Assembly: GCA_013398955.1 (NCBI GenBank)
Contig: VWPU01011845.1
Coordinates: forward strand, 1-64,000
DNA from: Callaeas wilsoni
Taxonomy: Eukaryota > Chordata > Aves > Passeriformes > Callaeidae
Direction: 5' to 3'
Length of the DNA: 64,000 bases
Under the pieces are notes generated by a model that was not told the origin of the DNA, did not search any database, and saw nothing but the letters and a program-made list of their open reading frames with translations. Below are positions 53,281 to 64,000 of the stretch, one piece after another. How positions within the stretch are numbered: the first letter of the stretch is position 1; each line of letters begins with the position of its first letter. A program made the position numbers and the translations under genes.

Positions 53281-56200
53281 GAGCTCCAGCCTTGTGGTGC
53301 ATTGCTAAGGATGGCCAATCTCACGGGGAGCCCAGCAGTGCTCAGTGGTTCTGTACAACCTTGAATCATAGCCTGCACCCAGATTGAATACTGACACTGC
53401 ATAAAAAGTCTCCGTTCTGATTCTGAACACAGACTCTGACAGAAATGCTGTGTCCTTTAGTCAAAGAATGTGGTTATGTGAAGCATATCTTTGAGGTAGG
53501 ATTTTTAAACTGATTTTGTAGGTCATTAGTTTTACGTTCCATATAATAAGCTCTGTTCTAGATTAATCCCTAAAGGCCAAATATTATTGCTGTTACATAG
53601 ACCTAATGTTCTTGCTATAATTGGAAAGTTTCCTCAAGGAGAAGACAGTTTTGCAACATTCATATTAGCTCTTCCATAGAAGAAATCTGTCCACAAAGAG
53701 GCTTATCTTGTGAACTTTCAGCTGCGTTCTTTTTTTTCCCCCCCCTTTAATTCTGTTATTCCAGTATAATGCAGCTGTTTCAGTGAGTGGAGAGTGATGA
53801 TGTGTCCACAGAACAAGACGTGGTGCTGAAGGTCCTAGCCAGTGGTTTCAGCTAAGGAAGTGGACACAAGCCAGTAGAGGGTTTATGTAACTTCGTCTCC
53901 TTTTGTACTCAGTACTAATCCTTTCTTTGTGATGTATGATATTTTGAAATTTTTTAACTTTTTTTTTCCAATACTGATATAAATTTAAGGATAGAGTGTA
54001 TAACTGCCTAGTTTATTTGACTAACAGTTTACAGAAACCAGAAACAGCAAGCTCTGTCACTCAGCATGAAATGTTCCAGCTCTGAGAAAACCAATTGTTC
54101 CTTTTTTTTAACAACTAAGCAGTTATAGAGTTCTGCTTTTCAGAAACACCCAAAACTTGTCCTCAACCTCCTCAGTGTTTGGAATATGCAAAGAATGTAA
54201 GACTGAGCCTGGAGCTGGTAAATTTTCCCTTGTAATATCCCTACTTTCAGGTTTGTAGATTTACCCAAGTTCAGCCAAATTCTACTTGTTGTGACACTCG
54301 TTCAAATCCCAGTTAACTCCAAGAATCTTGTTCAGGATTTACACTAGTTTTACTGAAGGAATAAATTGATCCAATAATACCACAATCATAATGGGAAAAA
54401 AATCCCCCCACACCCCACACCAAAACCTAAAGGCTATATTAAAATCTAATGTCATTGCATTTGTGGATTCAAAAGTATAAGTCACATAGAAATCCCTCCC
54501 TCTAAGGGTTCAGACTGTTTGGCCAAGTGTTAATTTTTTGGTTGTAGGATTTTTGTCCCACATGTGGTTAATTTGCTGGCCCATTCTTGAAAACGTAAGG
54601 CTTCCCATTACAGATAACCTGAGGTTTAGAAGCTGTAATTTTGCAAATGCGACGTTTTAATCTGCGTGCCTTTCCCCTGCCAGATCTTTCCTTCACGCCT
54701 ATGTGGTCTGACTTGGTTCCAAAAAAAAAATCAGGATTGTATTACATGTCTCTTTTTTCCCCCAAAGTTGGCCAGGATACTACTGCTTTTCTCCTGTGTT
54801 ACATGGGAGTGTAATAATATCATCCGCCACCCTAAAATATCATGTCATTTGTAATCCTGGTGTATAAATCAGGATTCCCTTCTTATCACTCCTCCGAAAC
54901 TTTTTATAAAGAGCTGAACGTCCGTGGTTATAGAAAGAAATCCCCCATCTTTTTAACAAATAGACTTGAGATGGTTTATCTGAAATCCTAGAATTTGGAA
55001 AATTCTTGGGTCTATTATATACCGTAAAATGACTTTCTTTAATCATCTCAAATCAACTGGCATTTGAGCTTTTCCAAACAATTTAGGAGTTCTGTACTGT
55101 ATTCTGTCAACATTAGGCATATTTACTGAGAAAGCTTCTGTCCAGTTTTTCTTCAAAGGAATGCTTTTTGGAAAACCTTATGATTTTATGCTCAGTATTT
55201 TCCAGTAGACACTCATTGCATAAGGCTTCTGCTTTGATGGTTAGTGATGGAGGAAATCATGATGTAGCCTTGAGGCTCAGCCACTTCCTGTTCTTCCAGG
55301 ATTATGTTCTAAAATGCAACCAGAACTTTCAAATTAGTTTATAATAGGAAAAACTTGAGAGAACTCTTTACTTGCTAGTTTACAGGAATTAGGTAGGCAA
55401 TAGAATTGCAAGAAACCTTTCTGTGTTCATTTGCTGCAACTGGAACTAGGACGGGCTTCAGCACAATGACCATCTAGACTTCAAACACATATATTTCAGG
55501 CTCTTTTGCAGTCAACTCATAAATTTGGCTTGTAATAACTACTGACAGCTGCTCACAGCTCCCTCCTTAGGTTGTTGGATTTGGTTTTGGTGTTCCTTGT
55601 GATTCCGTTCTCTCTTGGGGGAAAAAGCAGGATGGATTCAACTGGAGATGAGAATTTACTTAATGTGCAAATGCACATGGGTAGGTCTACAATGATGACT
55701 GCTGGAAGAATGATCTTTAGGGAAATGAAAGCAGCTAAGTTCTTGTTAGCTGAAAATAGCGATTTTATACTTGGAGAGCACCAATTCATCTCAGGGGGGC
55801 TTCCCAAGAAACATTCATTGATGGAGTGCGTGCCAGGCAAGAGCTAAACTAGACTGGGAAAAAGTTTCATTGATCATTGTGGAATAGCTTGTATCTGATC
55901 AGTCCTATTCATACTTACATGTAATTACATACTCTTGACCTGAATTGAACATATTCTTAAAGTTTTTATCCAAGAATGTGAGTGATACTGCAGCAGCGCT
56001 TTGCATCTGGCAAGGGAGCCAGTGTAATTTGTACAGTAATTTGTAATATTTCCATTTTTTAAGAAAAGCTGTCCTTTTTAAGAACTTTCTGATGACCTCC
56101 TAAGAGCCTTTTCAATGGGAATTATCATGCTTTTTTACAACGGGCGATAGTATTTTATTGTGTATGAGATGGTATAAAATCACTCATTCTTCTTGCAGGG

Positions 56201-57744
56201 CTGCCACCAAAATTGGGTTTTGATTGAGAATAAATTACTGTGTGATATGGATAAAAGGTCAATTGTTATGGTCCTGAAATAATTGAGACAACCTTTCTGA
56301 GAGATAAGGAGGCAGTTTTATTTCCTTATTTTACTGACGCAGGAATAAGGCAGACAGAATAAGTACAGTTGGTGGCCAAAATGCAATTGTAGATCAGGGA
56401 TTTCTTGGTGCTGAACTTACGTGCATCGAATTGTACCCAGCAGAAGTAGAAACTCTGCAGTCAGCTTAAGCCTCCACTAGATCCCACGCTTCCCACTGCT
56501 TCCCGTTAATTAAAACTCAGCAAATGTGCACATTGTGTTTGGTTACACAGATTCTACGAAGCGTTAAAAAACTTGAAGCATATTAATGGCTTTAAATTTA
56601 AAACTCATTAGCCATTGCCCTATTGACCGGCTAAATAGAGTTTCTCAGCACTCTTCTGGGCCAGTGCCACTTCATTCTGCCATGGAAATACAGAAATGTT
56701 TGTTGGCTTAGCTAAAAATGTTTGGGAATTCTGGCCGTATCTTTGGGTGAGATAGCAAGGATGCCTGCTTGCTAAAGCAGATCTGGCCCAATTGAAGATG
56801 TTGCCTCTCTTTCTTTAAAATGCAAAGTAGTATTTTTTTGGTCCAAATTATTTTTAAACTTGTGTTTACTGCCAAGAAGATCTTATGTTTTTTAATATCT
56901 TTATTCGGTAAAAGTGTATGTTTATGGGTATGTTGTTAGAACCAGGATTCTGAACAAAGCCCCTTCAGAGCTGAATCTTGCTATAAATTGATAAATACAG
57001 CTTTTTTCTCAAAATGGCAAGGTTTGTAATTCATTGCCTGAACGCTGACCCAGTGTTGTGTGAATTGTTGCTGCATCGAATGAAATGGGACTGTTGAGCA
57101 ATTTTGAAGAGAAATTTTGCAATATCAGAGCACTGCCTGTTTCCAGATGAAGCTTAGCAGTTTCTGATGAAATTTCTTTGAGATCTGATGAACAGAAGGT
57201 TTAAAGTACAATCCATGAAACACGTATGCAGTGAGAAAGCTATTTTGATGTGACATCTTTGAGTAAAATCCTTAGAACACCAGTTCCAAATCTGCCTCTC
57301 TGACTTTTGACTTGTACTATTTAAACTTTTCTGTTAACCATCAATCAATCAAAAAAGCAAAAATATCTGCAGTTTGGACTGAATAATGGATTCTCAATCA
57401 CCTGAAATTGTGAATCTTTTATTATTTTCAGTTCATTAATATTTACAGGAAGCTCCAGTAATCAGGATCCACATAAAAGGTTATTCACAGTGCTGCTCAG
57501 AAAGGTCTGAATTCTCCTTACCTAGAACTGACTTATTCTTCTGTTTTTATTTTGTGAGTTTTTGGTTTTCAATTCAGTGAACAGTCTGCACATTACAAAT
57601 AAATGCATGGAAGGAGTGCTGAGCTAAGCAGAGAGAATTATAAATATTCCACTCAAAGGAAACACGAACTGACAAAAGACGCTCGAGAGACGTTGGCCAT
57701 GCACATCCTTATCTCTTCCCACTCTTCTCTTTGTGTTTCCCTAG

Positions 57745-57878
57745 ATCATAGATGAAGAAGAAACACAGTTCATGAGCAACTGTCCCGTTGCTGTGACAGA
57801 GAGCACACCTAGAAGGAGGACACGCATCCAGGTGTTTTGGACGGCTCCTCCCACTGGGACAGGCTGTGTGATTCTGAA
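57745..57878 (+). CDS. SPON1: SPON1 (F-spondin) coding exon 3
   Basis: Encodes residues 111-154 plus two bases of codon 155, continuing the Reelin domain. IIDEEETQFMSNCPVAVTES and TPRRRTRIQVFW are nearly identical to vertebrate F-spondin, and the exon closes with TGCVIL before a codon starting AA (lysine). Cysteines fall at residues 123 and 151. With Cys39 this keeps the family spacing: by analogy 39 and 123 should pair, and 151 should pair with a cysteine in the next exon. The acceptor is CCCTAG at 57744 and the donor is AA/GTAAGT at 57878-57879 (phase 2). It contains no stop or frameshift. FWTAPPTGTG shows small substitutions against the mammalian sequence, in a variable loop. Confidence 0.96.
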
Positions 57879-60800
57879 GTAAGTATTTTAAGGCATATGA
57901 AAGTTCAGTTAATGAGTCTAATATTTATTGGAACCAATGGAGTTTTTAATTCTTTTTCCTCCTTGGACACATTTCGTTTAGTTCTACTTTGGCAGTGAAA
58001 TGTTAGCCATTTAAAGCCTAAATATTCAAAAGTAGCTCCAAGCCTTCGGTAACCATTGAGTCAGCAACCCTAACTGTGAACGTGTTAGCCTTTCGTTTCA
58101 CATAAAAAAATCTAAAAACTCTTAATTTTTAAGATCAAAATTGCATCCATCTGGTGAGTAAAAACCATGCTCTTAGTTGAGATGAATAATAGGAATGTTC
58201 TGCAGAGTCATGATTGTCGAAATGGACCTTTATCAGTAAAACCAGATCTATTTGTTTAGAAGGCTTTCATTTTAGACCTAGTGATCATTTACTGATATTT
58301 TACTATTGTTACACCCTCTCATGTGGAATCACACTTTTCAGGCAGTAGATAAACGTAAGTCTGTGTAGGTTCGCTTTGTTTTAGGGTCACTCATTGGTCT
58401 GTAGAACTGAAGAGTGCCAGAGAAACCTTGTCCTGTCTCTTAAGACTTTGTTTGCTGTATTTAACTGGACAGATTGCTCAAATATTCATGGACAGCTGGG
58501 ATTTCTTTGCTTGCTTTGAATCCATGTCTGGGAGAAGCCTTAAAAATTGCTAAGATGTGCCCTGCAGCAGACCAAAGGATTTCAAAGAGGCTTATCAGTG
58601 CTGGGGGTAGTGACTTTTAGGCGTTTAAGGGAACGTTGTCGCAAAGGTTGTGCTGAAGATAGTTCAGATCTATTCAGGAAAACGTGTTCTTAAAATTGCA
58701 ATTGATTTCTGGACAGGCTGTGAAACTGCTACCAGCAAAAATGGTCCGTGGCTGCTTTCCTCTCACGCTATGCTTCACTTCTCCCCTTGCTGATGGGCAC
58801 GAGACACTCTCCTCTTCCACACCTGTCAGGGTGATCTAGTCCCCACTCTGGCTGCGGAACAGCCTCAAATCTTTGGCAGTGTGCTTCTGCTTGCTGCTTC
58901 TTAGTTTCAGTATAACAATTTTAAGAATCACCTGGTTTAATGTGTACTATAGCAGCTCAAGGATAAGCTTAGTCTTTTCTTAAGCTCAGTACAGATGTTT
59001 GTGCATCAGGCTGCAATAGGTTGTGTTATGTTTATAGATGGAATTTCTCCAGAGTTCCTTTGGCAATCCAGAGGATTCCTTGAGTGTTGCTGAGCTTTTT
59101 ATCAGTAAAGCTCCTTGGTCTTCCCCCCAGGACTGCCCCCCTCTTAGCTGCATAACTAATATTGCTTGAGGCACTTGCTATTTAGGTAAATTAATAAAAA
59201 AATGAAGATGTTTTATATGGTGCTTTAAAGAGACAAGATTTAAACTTTAATCCAATGATGATATTTAACAACAGAAGTTGATGGATTGATTTTTTTTTTC
59301 ATTACTGTCCTAAATAGAATTGCTATTAACTAAGATCTGTACTTTTCTCTCTGAAACTTAAACATCTGTGGCTGAAGTTGGTTCAGGGGCCTGCCTGGGT
59401 CTGGTCAGAGAAGCAATGCAGTAAAGGACCACCAACTGGAAGATCTTGATAAGTGTTTCTTCTCTCTCCTTGCTGCTAGTCAGGTCATGCTGGATGTTCA
59501 ACACTGATTTTTTTTTCTGTGAAGTACTCGAATTCTTGCAGAAAAGTCAAGAGAGGCTACAAAATGTAACAGTCAGAACGGCAGTTCTGATGTTCTGCAC
59601 ATGAAAGTATGAAATTGCCACTGCCTCAAAGAGTGCACAGAGCAAACCAGTGGCTTACAACCTTCTCAGGCTGCTGGGTGTGCGTCGGTAGTGCCAGCAA
59701 AACACTGAAGTGCCAGCAAAGAGCTGGATTAGCTGACTGGTACCAGTTCTCATAATCCGTTTAGGAAAACAAAAGAGCAGCTTGGAAATGCAGGTTCCAG
59801 GAAAACGGAAAATTTTGGTGTTATGAGCACCTATTTACAGTGTTTCGCGGGCGTCCTTGGTGTGTGTGTGCAGCTGAAAAGTGAAAGGAAGTTGTTAAGT
59901 ACCTTTCAGGAAAAATTATATAAGAAATACAAGCTTCCTCCCAATGCTTGCTTTATTGACCTCAGAAGGTAAGTAACAACTCCGTGCCCAGGACTGTTGA
60001 AAGAAAGAATGACCATTATTAAGAGTCGCTGGTGCCAGAAATTAACCTCATAATTTCAGCATTTGTTTGTGCTGCAGTGCAGCCCTCCATCTCCCCATAC
60101 ACAGCAATCACTGGTGGGGTTTGGGCATTAACAACATCTGCATTTTCTCTTTTGCATGTAAAGATTTGATGGCATCTGAATTAGAGTTTGTAGTCAGTCT
60201 TCTTCACCAGCCTTCTTTATGGTCCACTTGCATAGAATAGCACAGGAATTGTGGAAATAATTTGGAAATAATTACTGAAACATTAGCATTTGAAATAATT
60301 AGTTCATAATTATTCTAGATGATAAAAGCAAAAGTCTAAGAGCAGGTATTGTTTGTAAGAGTTAAGTCCATACTCATCATGGAAAAATTCTGAAACCTTG
60401 AACTTAGAGGAAACAAACTCTGTATTTTTCTTTCTTCTGTATGTGATGGGAGTGCAAATATATTGTTTAAATTATCAATACATATCTGTTTCAATCCTTG
60501 CAGACTGTGATAACTTTGTTTTAGAATTTCCAAAACAGAATGGCGTCGTTTTGGAGCCTCTTCCAGATCATAAGGACTTACTTTTTCACTGTGCCCTGAT
60601 CTACTGATTTCAATATATATAAAAGTTAAATGTAGTCGCAAGACAAACATAACGGATCCATAAAAACCTATTACAGTTTAAGTGCCAAATAATGTACTTT
60701 TCTTTCTAGTGGTATAACTAAGTATAGAGTCTTCCAGGAAGCTTTTTCCTGGACTAGTGCTGAGGTTTGGGAACAGCTATTTTTCTGCAACTTGTGAAGT

Positions 60801-63800
60801 CTGGTAGCTTTGGCAGGAGCACTTGCTCAGATTCGGGTAGTAGCCTTCCCTAGGCATGGTGCATGGGATCAGCAGGGATGTGACAAATGCAAATGGCACA
60901 GACAAATGGGAATCTGTAGCTACAGGGATCCTAAATCATTTGGCACGTGCACACCTGTGTGTAATGCTAGCTTTCTGGGTCGCTGCAAAATACAAAGTTT
61001 AGGGGAATAAACATGTTTGAATTTGACTCATTGTCCCTACCTCGCTTTCTAAAACATCTCTTTCTGTGTGAAGACTTGGAATTGTGAGAAGAAAAAAGAA
61101 GAAAATGGATTAACATACGATGTTGTACTGTAATTGTTTAGTTGAGGATAATTCACGCATCTTCTTCATTCCCAACAAGAGATGACAGTGAAATACCCTA
61201 AGGGTTTGAATCCTTCCGGACTCAGCTGAAACTGCCAGCACTAAATGTGCTTCTGAGATGCAAACAATAGCTGAGGCTCCATTTATCCACTCACTTAGGC
61301 CTGTACTTGAGTCACACTCACTTGCCAAGACACAAGAGAAAAGACTTTTATTTTACAGACTGCTGGGGAGACCCTCAAGCTTTAAGCTCGCTTTCCTATT
61401 TGTCTGTCTGGATCTTCCAAGCTGTCATGCTGTGCACAGTCTTCTTGTTTCCATGTTCGCAGTGCAACCTCTTTCTCTCCCTATTTTCCTTCCCCTGTTT
61501 CTTGTGGTTGATCGCACACCAACATGTCACATGTCAAGATGGGAGGGCCAGGTCATTCCTTCATCTTCTGATAAAAGTTTCTGTTTAAAACTTTAATTAC
61601 TAGGTTTCTGAGCTCTTCAGAATGCATTCGTTTTCTAGGATCTTTGAAAACCTACTGTTAAAAATTTATTGAGAAAACTTAGTTTATTTTTTGCCATCCG
61701 CAGTTTATACAGAAAATAATTACATAATCAGTAGAAGAGTGGCAGAGCCTGTTGGGATTTGTGTCATCACATGGAAGTAGAGAATTTTTCTAGGTTTTGA
61801 ACCCTGTCTTGGTCAATCTGTTTTAATATTTTGTTGAAGTGAGTGGAAACTGTTTTAATTTTAGAAAAAAACCCTTTTTTCCTGCATGTAGACTGTCATG
61901 CTTGGTTTAGCATATTCTAATTTTCATAAAAAGTAGAACAGTACACATGCATTTTTTTTTATCTGACAGCTAATATTCAGAGGCTGTGCTTAATTCTATA
62001 AAAAAACTCCAAGTAATGGAGATCTGTCTTGTTAAACAAGGAAAGTCTTAAATCTGGATTTCAAATATTGCTTTACACCATTGACAAAAAAAGGACTATA
62101 AACATTTATTGAAAGCTTCTTAGCAGTGATGGAAAATCACCTCTTTTAGATTGCCTTGAGCCCCAGGTTTCCAGATTTAACTGGTTTGTTGTATTCCTCA
62201 AGACTGTGTCTCAGCTGAGTGTGGTACAGGTGGGTGAAGGTCTAACCCAGGTAGCTGGTGAGAAATACAGAATAAAGAGTTTCTGCAAGTGCTGTACAAT
62301 TCTGTGATATAATACAAGAGTGAAGAAAATTTTGTCAAGTTCTTAGCTTGTCACATACTAAAATTTTGTGGAAGGAAGACTCTTGTTAATATCCAAATTG
62401 AGTAAATCTGTCAGCTGGTGTAGATCTCATGAAGAGTCAAGTACTGTGAGATGGTAATTATCCTTCCCTCCTCTGGCATTTGCTGATTTTCATCGAGGCT
62501 GAGATTAATTGTTAAATGCAGTAAATGACGGCCATATGCAGGTAAGTTATATCCAATTTACCATTTAGAGAAGAAACCCCAGTTTGTGATTGGCTTGTGA
62601 AATAATTGAGTTCTCAGACAACTCATGTGACTTGTATGGTAAATGTAGCAAAAGTTCCTGCAGACAAGTTATTTATTTCTGCTATACATATCATGCTTAA
62701 ACAACCAACAAATTAAAATCTGGTATCTGTAAATACTGTTCATTACCATCAGTACTTGCAGAAATGCATTGTATTCATCATAGTGTCTCTGCTGTTTGTT
62801 TCTGGAAATGTGTTCTGAGCCACCTCTAGGGAAATGTTTTATAGTTCTTTAGGAAAAGTGTGGAGCTTCTTGTTTTTCTGAATATGCAATTATCTTCATG
62901 ATTTTAATTACACTGGCTCTTGTTTGCATGTAATCAGAGAGCAGAGGAATTTTAAAGAATTGCAGCCTTCTAAATAAAAACTATGGCATATTTAGTGTCT
63001 ATCAGGCATGCATTGGCAAAATCTTTTCGATAGTTGTGCTACTGGAGCCAAGTTGTCATATCTGCGAGGACAGCTTCGGTTCTGTTCCATGGGTCTAGGC
63101 CTTGGATATAACACTCAGCTTCCAGCTTCCATGTGGATTCTGACCGACCTCTTCCTCTCAAGCTTCAGAGCTCTGAGGGCGAATGAGCTCCAGTTAGAGC
63201 TTTTTGGAGATTTACCTTTCGATTTCCTGTAACGTCAAGCATTCTATTCATTCGGGTCCCTTGGCCTGTCACTCCAAATAAACACTGTGCTGAAATGTGT
63301 TGCTGGAGAGACCAAAAGAAGAACCAAATGTCATCAAACCTCAGGAGTTCCTAACTGCATATACATCCTGAAAACGTCTTGGTATGCAGCCAAATCTCTT
63401 CTCTACACTCGAAGCTCACAATGAGATCCCGGGGCCAGAATCAGAGCACAAGGCACCTGGATAACAAGGCCCCAAATCCACAGGAACAGCTCTGTGGTGT
63501 GTAAATCAATATGTGACCAAGTCATTAACATTGTGTTGAGAGGAGTGTTGATGAGGAATGACAAACTGAGGTGCTCAGAATAAAAATGTAATTCAGAATT
63601 AATCTGTCTTACTAAAAGTGTTGTTATTATGATTCCCACAAAACCAATATTGCACAAATTTGCCTCTAACAGAAAGACGTTCCAGTTGCCAGACTGCTTT
63701 ACATGGGTGGAAGCTGCAGTGCTTCTGAAACTGTTGCCAGTCATATGAAAACAACATCTGATAGATGATCACAGAGCTGAACTTAAAAAAATTATAAAGA

Positions 63801-64000
63801 ACAAAGAATTATGTACAGTTGCAGCTGAAAAATTTGTTTACTGCTATTCATGCTGCTTCTAAATCCCTCATCAACGTCAATGAGCTGGCAGAGGGAAGAG
63901 AAGTTCGACATGGTTTTAATTTATTGAGGTTACTAGACTAAGGTGATGAAGTGTTCTAAGTAGATTCTTTGCTCCTCTCTGATGTTTTCACCACTAAAAC
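57879..64000 (+). other. SPON1: SPON1 intron 3 (5' part, runs off the window)
   Basis: Begins with a GTAAGT donor. The 6.1 kb present are AT-rich and show no recognisable coding exon; in particular I do not see the next F-spondin segment (end of the Reelin domain). No confident repeat or RNA gene was identified. Confidence 0.85.

Larger units (their letters stand above)
30019..57744 (+). other. SPON1: SPON1 intron 2
   Basis: A 27.7-kb phase-0 intron with donor GTGAGA at 30019 and acceptor TTTGTGTTTCCCTAG ending at 57744. It contains a solo LTR (32494-33160), a CR1 3' end (39945-40083), a pair of CR1 fragments (44876-45115) and a telomere-like minisatellite (53058-53280). Between these (30.0-32.4, 33.2-39.9, 40.1-44.8, 45.2-53.0 and 53.3-57.7 kb) I see no recognisable exon, RNA gene or further repeat. 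The part from 37.1 to 40.5 kb is somewhat richer in C and T runs than its surroundings without a clear cause. Confidence 0.88.

Noticed and set aside
57879..64000. Search for SPON1 exon 4
   Set aside because: No open segment resembling the end of the F-spondin Reelin domain was seen, so exon 4 is presumed to lie beyond the window.

Overview
This window is vertebrate nuclear DNA, almost certainly from a passerine bird. It is AT-rich with isolated CpG-rich islands, has no dense gene packing, and its only recognisable protein-coding sequence is split into short exons with canonical GT-AG introns. The bird assignment rests on CR1 LINE 3' ends. The passerine assignment rests on two copies of a tRNA-derived SINE with a CR1-like tail, matching what I know as TguSINE1.

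The one gene I can support is SPON1 (F-spondin), plus strand, of which only the 5' part lies here. Coding exon 1 (22554-22776) encodes the signal peptide and the start of the Reelin domain. Exon 2 (29912-30018) and exon 3 (57745-57878) continue that domain. The reading frame passes cleanly through all three exons (intron phases 1, 0 and 2), giving 154 complete codons plus two bases of the next. Intron 1 is 7.1 kb, intron 2 is 27.7 kb, and intron 3 runs off the right edge. The spondin domain and the thrombospondin repeats must lie beyond the window.

Layout. 1-345: a CpG-rich patch with a near-consensus CTCF motif, perhaps a distal promoter or insulator. 346-21.5 kb: non-coding upstream DNA with an LTR-like repeat near 1.3-1.7 kb, an AT-rich degenerate repeat near 12.4 kb and a SINE at 13.1 kb. 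21.6-22.8 kb: the CpG-rich SPON1 promoter and first exon, with a pyrimidine tract about 220 bp before the ATG. Intron 1: a GC-rich 21-bp minisatellite interrupted by a 134-base run of N, and a second SINE. Intron 2: a solo retroviral LTR with a perfect 6-bp target-site duplication (32.5-33.2 kb), CR1 fragments at 40.0 and 45.0 kb, and a 40-bp minisatellite built from telomere-like CCCTAA units (53.06-53.28 kb).

I found no convincing tRNA, rRNA, CRISPR or operon-like features and no evidence of a new multi-gene system. The most unusual structures are the telomere-like 40-bp tandem array, the gap-bearing GC minisatellite, and the CTCF motif in the distal CpG island.
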